In this document: positions 1 through 8,852 of the stretch, one piece after another
Position numbering within the stretch: the first letter of the stretch is position 1
Layout: each line of letters begins with the position of its first letter
Source: CAVRUH01 sp963822595
Lineage (GTDB): Bacteria > Chlamydiota > Chlamydiia > Chlamydiales > Waddliaceae
NCBI GenBank assembly: GCA_963822595.1
Contig: CAWGIG010000003.1
Location: forward strand, 438,377 to 502,376
Direction: 5' to 3'
DNA length: 64,000 nucleotides
Translations under genes and position numbers: made by a program
The notes under the pieces: model-generated
Told to the model about the DNA's origin: nothing
Seen by the model: only the letters and a program-made list of their open reading frames with translations
The model's database searches: none

Positions 1-695
1 ACTGCTAAGAGGAGTCCCATTTTTTCTTTTTGGATCCGCTTCTTATCAAAAACTGTGGCTTTTACTTTCGTGAATTTCTTTGCCAAGCTTTTTGCTACGT
101 TGCCGAGAGTTTGCGGGGTGACATCGTCGGCATTCCCATTGATGAGGTCGCGTGCTAGGTAGACAGCGTCGATAATTTTGGCATATTTGTTTGCTGTTTC
201 GAGAAATTTCTTTCCTGCTTTGACGAATGTGACCTTTTCTAGGAGTACTTTGGGGTCTTTTTTTGTTTTTTCATTCTGAAGTTTGTCGAAATTGTAGTTG
301 GCCAAAAGAATTCCCTCGGAAAGACCTCGGGCGATTTCTGCTTCGTCGAGAGCTTCGATATGAGGGAGAAAAATATTTACTGTTTTAGCTTTATGGCTGT
401 GAGCTTTTTGCGTGACAGCGGAGTAAGCACGACGGAGTTTTTCCACGTTAATTTTTTCTTTTTCCCCGAGACCGAGGAGGGCTACGCGCGGTTCGGGCTT
501 TTCGGCGGTGAAGAGGACGAGAACTTCGCCCTCTTTACCGGTAAAATCCCTCCCATGAATAGGCACATGAGCTATTTGATGTAAACTTCCCACTTCGGAA
601 GCGGCGATAGCTCCTTTTTCATCTTTCCAATAAGGAAGAACTACGAGGTCAGCGTGCTTACGCTTATCAATATTAGATTCAATAGCAAAATTCAT
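1..695 (-). CDS. pepA: leucyl aminopeptidase (PepA/M17), N-terminal part, cut by window edge
   Basis: The reading frame opens at the ATG at 695 and stays open to the left edge, giving 231 complete codons. It begins MNFAIESNID and contains the N-terminal macrodomain-like part of M17 aminopeptidases, followed by the family-typical stretch ARDLINGNADDVTPQTL and then KEKMGLLLAV. The metal-binding catalytic half lies outside the window. Leucyl aminopeptidases release N-terminal residues from peptides in the cytoplasm using two metal ions. A purine-rich AAGGGG lies just upstream of the start. The gene sits 15 bp downstream of ssb on the same strand, and the two are also close neighbours in Chlamydia, so an operon is likely. 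Confidence 0.9.
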   Translation of the reverse strand, partial: MNFAIESNIDKRKHADLVVLPYWKDEKGAIAASEVGSLHQIAHVPIHGRDFTGKEGEVLVLFTAEKPEPRVALLGLGEKEKINVEKLRRAYSAVTQKAHSHKAKTVNIFLPHIEALDEAEIARGLSEGILLANYNFDKLQNEKTKKDPKVLLEKVTFVKAGKKFLETANKYAKIIDAVYLARDLINGNADDVTPQTLGNVAKSLAKKFTKVKATVFDKKRIQKEKMGLLLA

Positions 696-710
696 GGGTA
701 CCCCTTATCA

Positions 711-1163
711 TTAAAATGGAAGTTGATCGTCTTCGGAATCAAAATTCTCAGAGGATGCTTGAGCCATCGCTGTGCCTGCAGTCACTTCGGACATGCCACC
801 TTGATGCGGAGCTGATGTATGAGATGCCTGCTGACCAGCCTGATCGGGTTTGCCGAATGGTGAGAAGTGGATGCTATCGGCACGAACTTCAAGGGAACCG
901 ATTTGGGTGACGCCGTTCTTATCGGTGTAAGTTTCGGGTTTGAAGAGTTCGCCTTTTACCATGACTGGCTTGCCTTTTGTCAGGTATGGGAGCATTTTAT
1001 CAAAGCGATCGCCCCATATAGTAACGCGCCACCAGATAGTTTCTTCTTTTCCGCTTTTTCGCGAAGATGTAGCAACTACTAAAGTGGTCACTTTTGTACC
1101 GTCAGCTGTAAAGCGTGTTTCCGGATCTCTACCAAGGTGTCCAGCAATAAAAACGAAATTCAT
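711..1163 (-). CDS. ssb: single-stranded DNA-binding protein
   Basis: A 150-residue SSB. The OB-fold begins MNFVFIAGHLGRDPETRFT, followed by the basic and aromatic strands (TIWWRVTIWGDRF). A Gln/Ala/Ser-rich linker ends in the acidic tail DSEDDQLPF, which recruits replication and repair partners. I chose the ATG at 1163 because AAGAGGACAT precedes it at good spacing and this is where SSB homology starts. The frame could run 22 codons further upstream, but those residues look non-native. SSB coats single-stranded DNA during replication, recombination and repair. It is followed directly by pepA, the chlamydial arrangement. Confidence 0.95.
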   Translation of the reverse strand: MNFVFIAGHLGRDPETRFTADGTKVTTLVVATSSRKSGKEETIWWRVTIWGDRFDKMLPYLTKGKPVMVKGELFKPETYTDKNGVTQIGSLEVRADSIHFSPFGKPDQAGQQASHTSAPHQGGMSEVTAGTAMAQASSENFDSEDDQLPF

Positions 1164-1239
1164 AATTTTATGTCCTCTTTTAAGGTTTAGTCGAGATGAA
1201 ACAATAACCGACCCAGCAGGAAATTGCAAGAAGTTTCTT

Positions 1240-1295
1240 CGTGAAACGTTTAAACGCGGGGGCGCGGAGACACAGGGACGCAGAGGAAGGAAAGA
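1240..1295. repeat. fragment of a CAGAGACGCAGAG-type repeat
   Basis: The short GC-richer stretch between ssb and the kinase gene (GCGGAGACACAGGGACGCAGAGGAAGG) matches the arm of the palindromic repeats at 14061-14205 and 53551-53699. Only one arm is present here, so it looks like a degraded copy. Confidence 0.5.
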
Positions 1296-1297
1296 TA

Positions 1298-2401
1298 TTA
1301 TAAAGACTTTAAAGCTTCAAGACACTCAGAAGAGCTCATGCGATAATTAGGGTCTTTGATCATTAAATCCCAAATAATTATTTGCATTTTTGCTTCTATT
1401 TCATTAGAGGCGGTCCAATCATAAAACAAGGTAAGAGGGTCTTGGATTTGAGGCAAACAATCTAATGCATAGCGAAACATACCCATCGAAGGACAATTCC
1501 TTAGGAACGGGGGATCCAAGTGTTCCGGATGAAATAATATATATAATAAATGACCAAAAGCCCAATTGTCCCCTCTCTCAGATTGTTCCTGTGTTTGTTT
1601 GCCAGGGGGAGCGAGAATAATCTCTGGGGGTGTATAAAGAGGTGTCCCTTTAAAATTCGAAAGTTCTGACCTACCTATTATGAAATCTAGATCTGCAATA
1701 TATGCCTTTAAATTTATAGCGATGAGTATATTTGCGGGTTTGATATCCCTGTGGATGTATCCATTCGAATGTATATCAACAAGCCCTTGGGCAACGTCGA
1801 TAGCAATCTTAACCAAATCGCTCTGACTATATACTATTTTCTTTTTGATCACTTTATCCAGATCGTGTCCGTAATGATTCACAATTGTAATTAATCGTGC
1901 TTTGTAATCTTTCTTCTTTGAAATGGATTTTGTATATTCATATTGCAGGAGACTTTTTTCGATAACATTTGGAGAGTTAATTTTTCCGATGATGGACTCG
2001 GCCTTTTCGAACTCCCGCTTGCGAACCGAATAATTATGGGGAGTTTCTCCTTTCATTCTTAGCTCTAATTTTCTTGTAGTGATTATACTATGTTCATTGG
2101 AAAAATCGATATGGATAGCATCTAGAGCTTTTTTTGATACGCCCCTAGCGATTTCGTGGCCGGTTAAAACGATGATCTGTTTTTTGGGGGTTAGTAGGAT
2201 AGCGAGTTTTAATTTAGTTTCGGCTTTGGTGAAGTATTTGATATCTTTTAGGTCTTTAGAGAAAGATTCTAGGGCAATTTGAGCAATTCTGCGACCGCGA
2301 TCCTCTTCTATAAGATAGTTGTTTTTATCGACAGCTTTTTGGGCGATGATTTCTGCACAAATAAGATCTTCCAAGCTTGGTTTTGTCTCAGGAACAATCA
2401 T
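1298..2401 (-). CDS. atypical Ser/Thr protein kinase-like protein
   Basis: A 367-aa protein whose C-terminal two thirds form a eukaryote-like kinase domain. The catalytic loop HRDIKPAN is at residues 217-224. The activation segment ends GTPLYTPPE (252-260). GDNWAFG (subdomain IX) and a late Arg (NYRMSS, subdomain XI) are visible. The usual DFG reads DLD at 237-239: the metal-binding Asp is kept but Phe and Gly are lost. A degenerate glycine loop (around 86-90) and a candidate beta-3 Lys near 111 with an alpha-C Glu near 135 are plausible but weak. No membrane segment or PASTA domain is seen, so it is probably cytosolic or secreted. The start is the ATG at 2401 with AGGGG upstream. It could be an active kinase or a pseudokinase. 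Similar kinases in amoeba symbionts are often thought to be effectors, which is inference here. Confidence 0.75.
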   Translation of the reverse strand: MIVPETKPSLEDLICAEIIAQKAVDKNNYLIEEDRGRRIAQIALESFSKDLKDIKYFTKAETKLKLAILLTPKKQIIVLTGHEIARGVSKKALDAIHIDFSNEHSIITTRKLELRMKGETPHNYSVRKREFEKAESIIGKINSPNVIEKSLLQYEYTKSISKKKDYKARLITIVNHYGHDLDKVIKKKIVYSQSDLVKIAIDVAQGLVDIHSNGYIHRDIKPANILIAINLKAYIADLDFIIGRSELSNFKGTPLYTPPEIILAPPGKQTQEQSERGDNWAFGHLLYILFHPEHLDPPFLRNCPSMGMFRYALDCLPQIQDPLTLFYDWTASNEIEAKMQIIIWDLMIKDPNYRMSSSECLEALKSL

Positions 2402-2485
2402 GTATTACCCCTGTATAGATAACTCTCCTTTTCTCACTCGGAGTCATTATTTTCAATAGGGAATATTATATGATTATAAATAAAG

Positions 2486-2518
2486 ACTCCGCCAAATATA
2501 GGATATAAATGGCGGAGT
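2486..2518 (-). terminator. intrinsic terminator after the ankyrin-like membrane protein gene
   Basis: A perfect 9-bp stem (ACTCCGCCA at 2486-2494 pairing with TGGCGGAGT at 2510-2518) lies 20 bp beyond the stop of the minus-strand gene ending at 2539. A T-rich run follows on the minus strand (CTTTATTTAT). Confidence 0.6.
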
Positions 2519-2538
2519 ATCTTCTTTGGATTTTAGGG

Positions 2539-4089
2539 TTATTGGATCAAGCTTCTGCCCTTATCTTCTAGAAAGTATTTCAAGGATTTCTTCATTCGAT
2601 TTGTGAATAAGTCCACATTAAGGAATGTTCTTATTTCTCCGATAATTTGGTTTAATTCAACTCCACTTTCACCCTTTGTTAATAGGTAATCGGCTAATTG
2701 CACACCATCTAGCTTAGCAGCTAAAAATTCCGGATTTTTAAGTATCAACATTTTCACGATTTCTTTTACATCTTCCATTTGAATATCGGGATTTGTAGCA
2801 AGGTCACACACCTCGAAAAGAATAGGTAAACTTGCTTCAGAGATAAAATCGATTTTTTGATCGTATGAAGCTGATGGATTTAGAAGGTCAGCAAGCAAAT
2901 TATAATAAACATTTCTTTCTTGCACATCCTGACATGTCAAAGCCTTCGTCACGATATTCTTCAACGGTTTTTGCCTATCTTCGTCTAGGATTGTTTTAGT
3001 TAGTTTCATTTTATTAGTCGCCTTCCTTTTGATCTCGCTGTATTGATTCATTATTGCACTAATTTCGTTGGCCGTGTTAGCAGTTTCACATTCTTGTGTA
3101 AGCTGCTCATAAATACGCCCGGTTTCCCCGGAATCGATAATTTTTTTCAGGTAAATTAACTCCATTGGAACCTTAATAGAAGGATCACTTTGGTAGTCAT
3201 CAAGCAACCTGCCAATTGAGCTACTAATAATTATCCCTTTACCGTTGAGCACCATGCGATATAAACCATCCATGATGTGATTTAACTTATCAAAATCTAA
3301 GGTATCCTTAGGGAGGCATCCATCTAATAATTCTTTGAATTGAAGTGGTGTAGAGAGTTTATTGATTAATTCCCTGATAGCCTCATCGGATACCAGATCC
3401 CATGAGGTTTTTCCTCCAATGATGGGAAACACAACTGAAATTAATCCCATTTGCCCCATTTCCAAAGCTACTGTTAAAGGGGTCTTATTCTGATTATTAT
3501 TTGTTTTTAATAATGCCTCAAAATTATAAATGCCTATCAGTTCTCTGAATGCGATCAAGTCATTTGTTTGGACATTTCCGCACTTGAGATAATTATGAAG
3601 AATATTATTTCCTGAGTCGTCCTTAAACCGAATAAATGTAGCAGCTCTTTGGGGATCCGTTTTATATTCATCAAAGGTCCTGCTAACCATAGTGAGGTCT
3701 TGATTGCGAGCAAACATATAACCTGCTGACTGTTGTTGTTTTAATGCTTCAGTCTGTACTTTTCTTGCTTCGGACAATTTAGGGAGTAATACAATAGCTG
3801 CAATAGCCGCGACGATTATATTGACACCCGGTAATAATTCTAAAATAGAGCATATCTGCATTCCTTTATTCCAGTAATATACATTCTGCGCCTCAGAATT
3901 ATTAGCATCAGCAGCTTTGTCTGCCAGTATTTGCTTTCCAAGATCATTTACTCGCTCAGCAACAGCTGGATCACCACTCTTCTGCGTAGCCCTTTTATAG
4001 TTAGAAATGCTAAATAAACTCGAAATTGTACTCGCGCCTGGAATAAACGCTAAAACTGCGAGTGCCTTTTCTGTCCCACTGATACCCAT
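2539..4089 (-). CDS. hypothetical protein with two hydrophobic segments and degenerate ankyrin-like repeats
   Basis: A 516-aa protein. Near the N-terminus it has two hydrophobic segments, residues 8-27 and 77-104. The second is long (ILELLPGVNIIVAAIAAIVLL) and could be a membrane hairpin, reminiscent of the bilobed hydrophobic domain of chlamydial inclusion-membrane proteins. No cleavable signal peptide is obvious. Around residues 155-230 there are ankyrin-like phrases (DDSGNNILHNYLKCG; NKTPLTVALEMGQMGLISVVF). The rest looks alpha-helical and I do not recognise it. The start is well set by AAGGAGATC upstream of the ATG at 4089. A host- or inclusion-membrane-facing role is inference from topology only. 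Confidence 0.7.
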   Translation of the reverse strand: MGISGTEKALAVLAFIPGASTISSLFSISNYKRATQKSGDPAVAERVNDLGKQILADKAADANNSEAQNVYYWNKGMQICSILELLPGVNIIVAAIAAIVLLPKLSEARKVQTEALKQQQSAGYMFARNQDLTMVSRTFDEYKTDPQRAATFIRFKDDSGNNILHNYLKCGNVQTNDLIAFRELIGIYNFEALLKTNNNQNKTPLTVALEMGQMGLISVVFPIIGGKTSWDLVSDEAIRELINKLSTPLQFKELLDGCLPKDTLDFDKLNHIMDGLYRMVLNGKGIIISSSIGRLLDDYQSDPSIKVPMELIYLKKIIDSGETGRIYEQLTQECETANTANEISAIMNQYSEIKRKATNKMKLTKTILDEDRQKPLKNIVTKALTCQDVQERNVYYNLLADLLNPSASYDQKIDFISEASLPILFEVCDLATNPDIQMEDVKEIVKMLILKNPEFLAAKLDGVQLADYLLTKGESGVELNQIIGEIRTFLNVDLFTNRMKKSLKYFLEDKGRSLIQ

Positions 4090-4529
4090 ATAATGATCTC
4101 CTTTTAAAAAACTTTATTAATTTTCTTGATAATTACCATTACCTTAATATTATACAACATTCACTAATTATTTAAAATAAAAAAAATTTTAGATGATACA
4201 TTATTTTATAAAAACACTAGTTTTGAATAGTTAATAACATTCACGTTTAATAGCTAATATGGCCATTTTTTGGCCGTATTTTGCTGAATACGGCCAAAAA
4301 AAGGCCTTCTGCCCTAGGGAGCCGCCCTTGCAGGGTTTTTTCATTTTTTTCACATTTCTCCCAGACCTTCGCTTCGCAGGCTTTCAGCCCTTGTGAAATG
4401 ATACACTTTTCTTTAAGTTGATTACATTGTGCTAGCGACCGAAGGCCTCCTATACACAGGGCTTCCGCGCTTAGCATCGGCTATCGCTAACTGCTATTTG
4501 TAGAAAAGTTTTGACAATCACCCCTTTTA
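4090..4529. other. intergenic region with degraded palindromic repeat, no gene
   Basis: The left part (4100-4245) is AT-rich and holds nothing I recognise. From about 4250 to 4480 there is a degraded copy of the GGGCTGAAAGCC-type repeat seen at 25942-26260 and 39101-39530. It has GCCCTTGCAGGG followed by T-rich DNA (4325-4350), CCTTCGCTTCGC, CTTTCAGCCC, and the core TTTAAGTTGATTACATTG near 4412-4429. A 9-bp hairpin (GGCCGTATT/AATACGGCC, 4272-4295) lies at its left edge. A 76-codon open frame across it is an artefact of the repeat. Confidence 0.55.
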
Positions 4530-6779
4530 ATGTTATTTCATTCATTGATGAATAAGATAAATTTACGTCAATTTAAAGGGGATTTTCAGGGAGGATTTGG
4601 CGCCGGCATCTTCAATCTCTTTCAATGCGTCCCCTTTGGCTTAATTGCATTTGCTCCTCTAGGCCCAGAATATGCAAATGCAGGCATCATGGCTTGCATC
4701 ATTGGTACGACCATGGCCGGGTTTTTTGCTTCCCTTTTTGGGGGATCTCCGGCACAAATCACCTCTCCGGGAGTCGCCGTCTGCCTTGTATTCAGTTATA
4801 TTATCGCTCATATCATGAGTTTAAATTTATTCGATCCAACAAGTGCGAACTATATAACACTCGTTCTTTCCCTGACATTTTTCTCTCTGTTTTTATCAGG
4901 TTTGATACAGGTATTATTCGGCGTCTTTAAAGTTGATTTTCTGATCAAGTTTATTTCATATCCTGTGGTAGCTGGTATTGCTACAGGTTCAGGTATAGTC
5001 ATTATCTTGAATGGATTTTGGAATTTGCTTGGATTATCAGACGATCTCTCATGGGAAGACGCATGGCAGCATTTACATAAAGTACAGCTTGGAAGTTTGT
5101 TTGTGGGTATAGCCACTGCAATTATATTGCATTACAGAACTTTATTCATCAAAGGAACCTTTGGGTTTCCTGTAGCTATCGGCATTGGAACCGGAATTTA
5201 TTATGTCTTGCTATATACAGGATTTACAAGTGAAAATTTAGGAGGCACGTTTGGTAAATTTCATTTTGCTATCCCCACTTCAGAACACTTCACGAGTACC
5301 CTGCATTTACTAGGCGACAGCCAAATTTTTTCATATACGAAACTGACTACCTCATCGGCAGTTAACTTGGCTATTTTATGTTCCTTACAATCGTTGCTTT
5401 CTATTTTAGCTATTAAGAATATCTCGAATAAAAGTGGAAATTCCAGTCAAGAATTGATTGGGCAAGGGATCGGGAATATGATGTCGGGAATTTTTGGAGG
5501 TCTTCCTGCATGCGGCACGTTCAGCCGCAGTATTTTGAATTACCAAGAAGGGGGTAGGACAAAACTTTCAGGAATGATCAGCGGACTCACCACATTTTTC
5601 CTAGCTTTTTTGTTTTCTCCCTATATTGAGTATTTACCGCAGGCAGTCGTTTCCGGCGTTCTTATTGCTTTTGGTATTAATGCCATCGATAAATGGGCAA
5701 TGCAACTATTTTATCAGATGATCACAAGAAAGATCCCTTTATCCTCTGAAGTGATTGAGAGTATCGCAATCATCCTGGTTGTTGTCGGACTTATATTAAC
5801 GGGGAACTTTATTCCAGCTATTGGGGCCGGTGTTATCCTCTCTATTATGGTTTTCTTGGCGAGAATGCGAGGGTTACTTATTAAACGGGTGTACGAAACG
5901 CTTTCTGTTCCCAGCAAGAAAATCGTGAATGAAAAAATCATGGATTTTTTGACACGTCACCATCAAGACATTCGGGTGCTTGAGTTGGGAGGGATCATCT
6001 ACTTTGGATCCGCTGAAAGGTTATCCGAGGAGATCGTTAAATTATCAGAAAGTGGGGTGATTTATTTCATTTTGGATATGAAAAATGTGACTCATATTGA
6101 CTTAACCGGGGCGCGAGTTTTAGTGACCATTTGCAATAATCTTAAACAGCAAGGCAAGCAGTTGGGTTTTAGTTATCTTAGAAAAGAAAGTCCTGTTTGG
6201 ATTTTTCTTGATAATATTGGTTTTTTTAAGAAAAACGAGTTTGTTCTTACATTTTCAGATACGGATCATGCTTTAGAGTACTATGAAGACAAATTACTCG
6301 CGAATTTCCCACAAATACCTGAAGATATGGAGATGGAGTTACCGGGAGTGCCAGCTTTTCAGAATTTAACTGCCGAAGAAATGAAGATCTTAGAAAGTTC
6401 ATTACGGGTAGAAAGATATAAGGAAGGGCAGACGATATTTAAACAGGGAGATGTTGCGGATGCGATGTTTTTTATTGCTAAAGGATCTGTTGATATTTTG
6501 ATTTCGGTAGGGATTAAAAACTCATTGCATACGAAGAGGGTTCAATCGATTTCGAGGGGGGCTTTTTTTGGGGAGATGGGACTGCTTCAGGGTGGGACGA
6601 GAACGGCTACAGTGGTGGCCAGTTCAGATTTGGTATGTTATAGACTTTCTTTGGAAGATTTTCGTAGTCTTATGCAGAAAAAATCCCAATTATCGTATTC
6701 TCTGCTTATAAACATATGTAAAATTCTGTCAAAACGGATTATTTTCATCAATCAATTAATCTCCGAAATGGAGGGATAA
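4530..6779 (+). CDS. SulP-family anion transporter with STAS and cyclic-nucleotide-binding-like domains
   Basis: A 749-aa membrane protein. Residues about 20-440 form the SulP core with many hydrophobic helices (for example FNLFQCVPFGLIAFAPLG and the GNMMSGIFGGLPACGTFSRS loop). A STAS domain follows at about 470-580, with the signature DMKNVTHIDLTGARVL. A cNMP-binding-like domain is at about 620-740, with RGAFFGEMGLLQGGTRTATV matching the phosphate-binding cassette (Gly, Glu and Arg retained). SulP proteins carry sulfate, bicarbonate or dicarboxylates; the substrate cannot be read here. The cytoplasmic domains suggest gating by a small ligand. The start is uncertain: ATG at 4530 or 4548, neither with a good ribosome site. 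It is convergent with the next gene, 8 bp apart. Confidence 0.88.
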   Translation: MLFHSLMNKINLRQFKGDFQGGFGAGIFNLFQCVPFGLIAFAPLGPEYANAGIMACIIGTTMAGFFASLFGGSPAQITSPGVAVCLVFSYIIAHIMSLNLFDPTSANYITLVLSLTFFSLFLSGLIQVLFGVFKVDFLIKFISYPVVAGIATGSGIVIILNGFWNLLGLSDDLSWEDAWQHLHKVQLGSLFVGIATAIILHYRTLFIKGTFGFPVAIGIGTGIYYVLLYTGFTSENLGGTFGKFHFAIPTSEHFTSTLHLLGDSQIFSYTKLTTSSAVNLAILCSLQSLLSILAIKNISNKSGNSSQELIGQGIGNMMSGIFGGLPACGTFSRSILNYQEGGRTKLSGMISGLTTFFLAFLFSPYIEYLPQAVVSGVLIAFGINAIDKWAMQLFYQMITRKIPLSSEVIESIAIILVVVGLILTGNFIPAIGAGVILSIMVFLARMRGLLIKRVYETLSVPSKKIVNEKIMDFLTRHHQDIRVLELGGIIYFGSAERLSEEIVKLSESGVIYFILDMKNVTHIDLTGARVLVTICNNLKQQGKQLGFSYLRKESPVWIFLDNIGFFKKNEFVLTFSDTDHALEYYEDKLLANFPQIPEDMEMELPGVPAFQNLTAEEMKILESSLRVERYKEGQTIFKQGDVADAMFFIAKGSVDILISVGIKNSLHTKRVQSISRGAFFGEMGLLQGGTRTATVVASSDLVCYRLSLEDFRSLMQKKSQLSYSLLINICKILSKRIIFINQLISEMEG

Positions 6780-6787
6780 ATATATCC

Positions 6788-8431
6788 TTAATAGGTAAAC
6801 GCATTATTAGGGAAGATATTGGTCCAGTTGGCTTTTTTTGTACCCACTACAATCGCTGAAACGGTTTTTAGTCTCCCTTTCGAAAGAGGTGTTGAATCAA
6901 AAGCAGCATTCGGGAGGATAGTGAAATTACCTTTAATAATATGATCTTTAAAACGATCCTCTAGGGGGAATCCTAAATATTGAATGAAAGGGTATGGTAA
7001 TTCCTCTGAATACAAATACACTTTAACATCCGAATAATGATCCCCCATTTTAAGACCATCATTTGCTGCGGATTGTAAGGCTGATTTAATCATATGATAG
7101 GCAAATGCTTTCTGAATATCATTCTTATCCTCATCTCGACGTCCCGTAATAATTGTTTCTAGAACTTTAGGACCTTTGAGCGTGTCAAAATGTTGAATAG
7201 AAGAGTGGTAATTCCATTCCAAAATATCTTGATGCGCCTGTGCATCGAACACTTTCGATAAGGGCCCCCCATAAAGAAATTTAAGTTCAGAGCTTTCAGG
7301 TATCTTCAATATAGAAAAAACAGGAATTTGATCAGGATAGTGAGCACAATGCTTTTCAACAGTTGATAATAAATACCTCGTTGTAGGGTATGAAAGAGCC
7401 TCTGCATACTCCGCCATTCTGAGATGACTGTTTTCTGCGGCATACGTTCCAGAAGAAAGTTCGCCAAGAACTTTGAGTCCGATTCTTTCTTCTGAGCCTT
7501 TAAATATCTTTGGAGATGAAAGGGCATCGATTACTTCCCTTTCAGATAATTGAAGTGGACTATTATCAATCGGAGGAATTGGGGTCATTAGTTTTGGAAA
7601 TTTTTTTTTGGAGACAGGGTATAATTTTTCATAGGTTCCGGGGGGTTGATTATTTCTTAATTCTCGTCTATCGAGATTTTGAACCCCCAACACTATTGCA
7701 GATACACTTTTATATTGTTTTGCACTCAAATGGGTGATTAATCGATGGGAATGCGGAAGAATTGTATATTTTTTTTCGCGAATAATATCTTTGACTATGC
7801 TTGGCAGTAAACCCAAACATCCCAGATGGGTATAATAATCTCGTATATTTGCCTCATCGTACATATAGACAAGGGTATCTGAATAAGTAGCATTCGGTAA
7901 AATACCTCTGCAAGTCAAAGCTGTTTTAATTTTATCAGCCAACAACGTTTCCAAAAACTGATTCTCAATTTCAGACGAATAATGCCTAAATTCATACAAT
8001 TCCCTTCCCGCGATGATTACATCAATTTGTTTTACACTCTTTGGCCCTGTTTTTACGTCTAGAAGCTCCTTCAAGTAAAAATAGTTCCCTTCAATAATGG
8101 CATCTCTAGCTACTTTGTCGACTACTTTTCCAAGAGCGCCAACATAGATAAAAGGGTTTCTCTCATGTGAAGAATTAAAGAAAAAAACAGGGACTCCACT
8201 AGGATGAAGTAGCGTATCTTTAAAAAGCTTTGTGTGTTTGTGTACTGTTTTTGCGAGAGGTCCGCTATCGATGATTCGGCATATTTCTAGATCTTCCACG
8301 GGGGAAAGATTTGTAATAGTGCAAAAACGGCTTTCGCTTGAAAGCTGCTTAGGAACAGGAGCGCGCAAAGCGATGCCAAGTTCCCTGCTTCTAAGGCCAC
8401 AGTATCTGAAAAAAGATGCAACAGGATTCAT
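6788..8431 (-). CDS. hypothetical protein made of two homologous halves
   Basis: A 547-aa protein I do not recognise. Two halves of about 200-230 residues are clearly related. Residues about 60-245 match about 350-540 in the same order: V/IPVF, a short Y.G.L.KV.D stretch, GPK followed by IAGR or ITGR, a V.MYDE or VYLYSEE strand, YLG or HLG, EKKYTILPHSH or KGNFTILPNAA, and KSVSAIVLG or KTVSAIVVG. This is an internal tandem duplication within one reading frame. No signal peptide, membrane segment or catalytic motif is obvious. AAAGGAG upstream fixes the ATG at 8431. It runs convergently toward the SulP gene with only 8 bp between stops. Confidence 0.7.
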   Translation of the reverse strand: MNPVASFFRYCGLRSRELGIALRAPVPKQLSSESRFCTITNLSPVEDLEICRIIDSGPLAKTVHKHTKLFKDTLLHPSGVPVFFFNSSHERNPFIYVGALGKVVDKVARDAIIEGNYFYLKELLDVKTGPKSVKQIDVIIAGRELYEFRHYSSEIENQFLETLLADKIKTALTCRGILPNATYSDTLVYMYDEANIRDYYTHLGCLGLLPSIVKDIIREKKYTILPHSHRLITHLSAKQYKSVSAIVLGVQNLDRRELRNNQPPGTYEKLYPVSKKKFPKLMTPIPPIDNSPLQLSEREVIDALSSPKIFKGSEERIGLKVLGELSSGTYAAENSHLRMAEYAEALSYPTTRYLLSTVEKHCAHYPDQIPVFSILKIPESSELKFLYGGPLSKVFDAQAHQDILEWNYHSSIQHFDTLKGPKVLETIITGRRDEDKNDIQKAFAYHMIKSALQSAANDGLKMGDHYSDVKVYLYSEELPYPFIQYLGFPLEDRFKDHIIKGNFTILPNAAFDSTPLSKGRLKTVSAIVVGTKKANWTNIFPNNAFTY

Positions 8432-8494
8432 GGATAAACTCCTTTTTGAGAGAATTAATTCTAAACACCAGAAAGATATTGTTCAAGAAAAATA

Positions 8495-8848
8495 AGACGG
8501 AGACAATGCCATCAACTTAAAATACTTTTTATGCAAAAACTGATTTTAAAACACAGAGTTCACAAAGAACACAGAGAGTAAGAATTTGTAACAGATGCTT
8601 GAAACTGAGATCATTTTAGTAGATAGAGAAAAACAACATTAGTAAAACATAAAAAATGTCTGTTAATGCTTGGAACTATGTTCGTTTATCAATAAAACTG
8701 ATCTCAGTATCAAGCATCCGTTACAAATTCTTACTCTCTGTGTTCTTTGTGAACTCTGTGTTTTAAAATCGGTTTTGCATAAAAAGAATTTTAAGTTGAC
8801 GGCATTGTCTTCGTCTCTGCGTTGACAATGGGTTGCCTAACGTCTATT
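8495..8848. repeat. MITE-like long inverted repeat
   Basis: The gap between the duplicated-half protein and pyk holds a long inverted repeat. The left arm is at about 8495-8620 and the right arm at about 8694-8815, with a 70-bp centre. Both arms contain ACACAGAGTTCACAAAGAA, CAGATGCTTGA/CGGATGCTTGA, and the core AATGCCATCAACTTAAA or its variant (8505-8521; reverse complement near 8789-8806). The right end continues into CTCTGCGTTGACAATGGGTTGCCTAACGTCTATT, which is the terminal motif of the 14061 and 53551 elements, so this copy appears composite. No coding potential is seen. Confidence 0.8.
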
Positions 8849-8852
8849 GTAT

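Noticed and set aside
4247..4477. 76-codon minus ORF
   Set aside because: Lies inside a degraded copy of the palindromic GGGCTGAAAGCC repeat; no ribosome site and composition follows the repeat.
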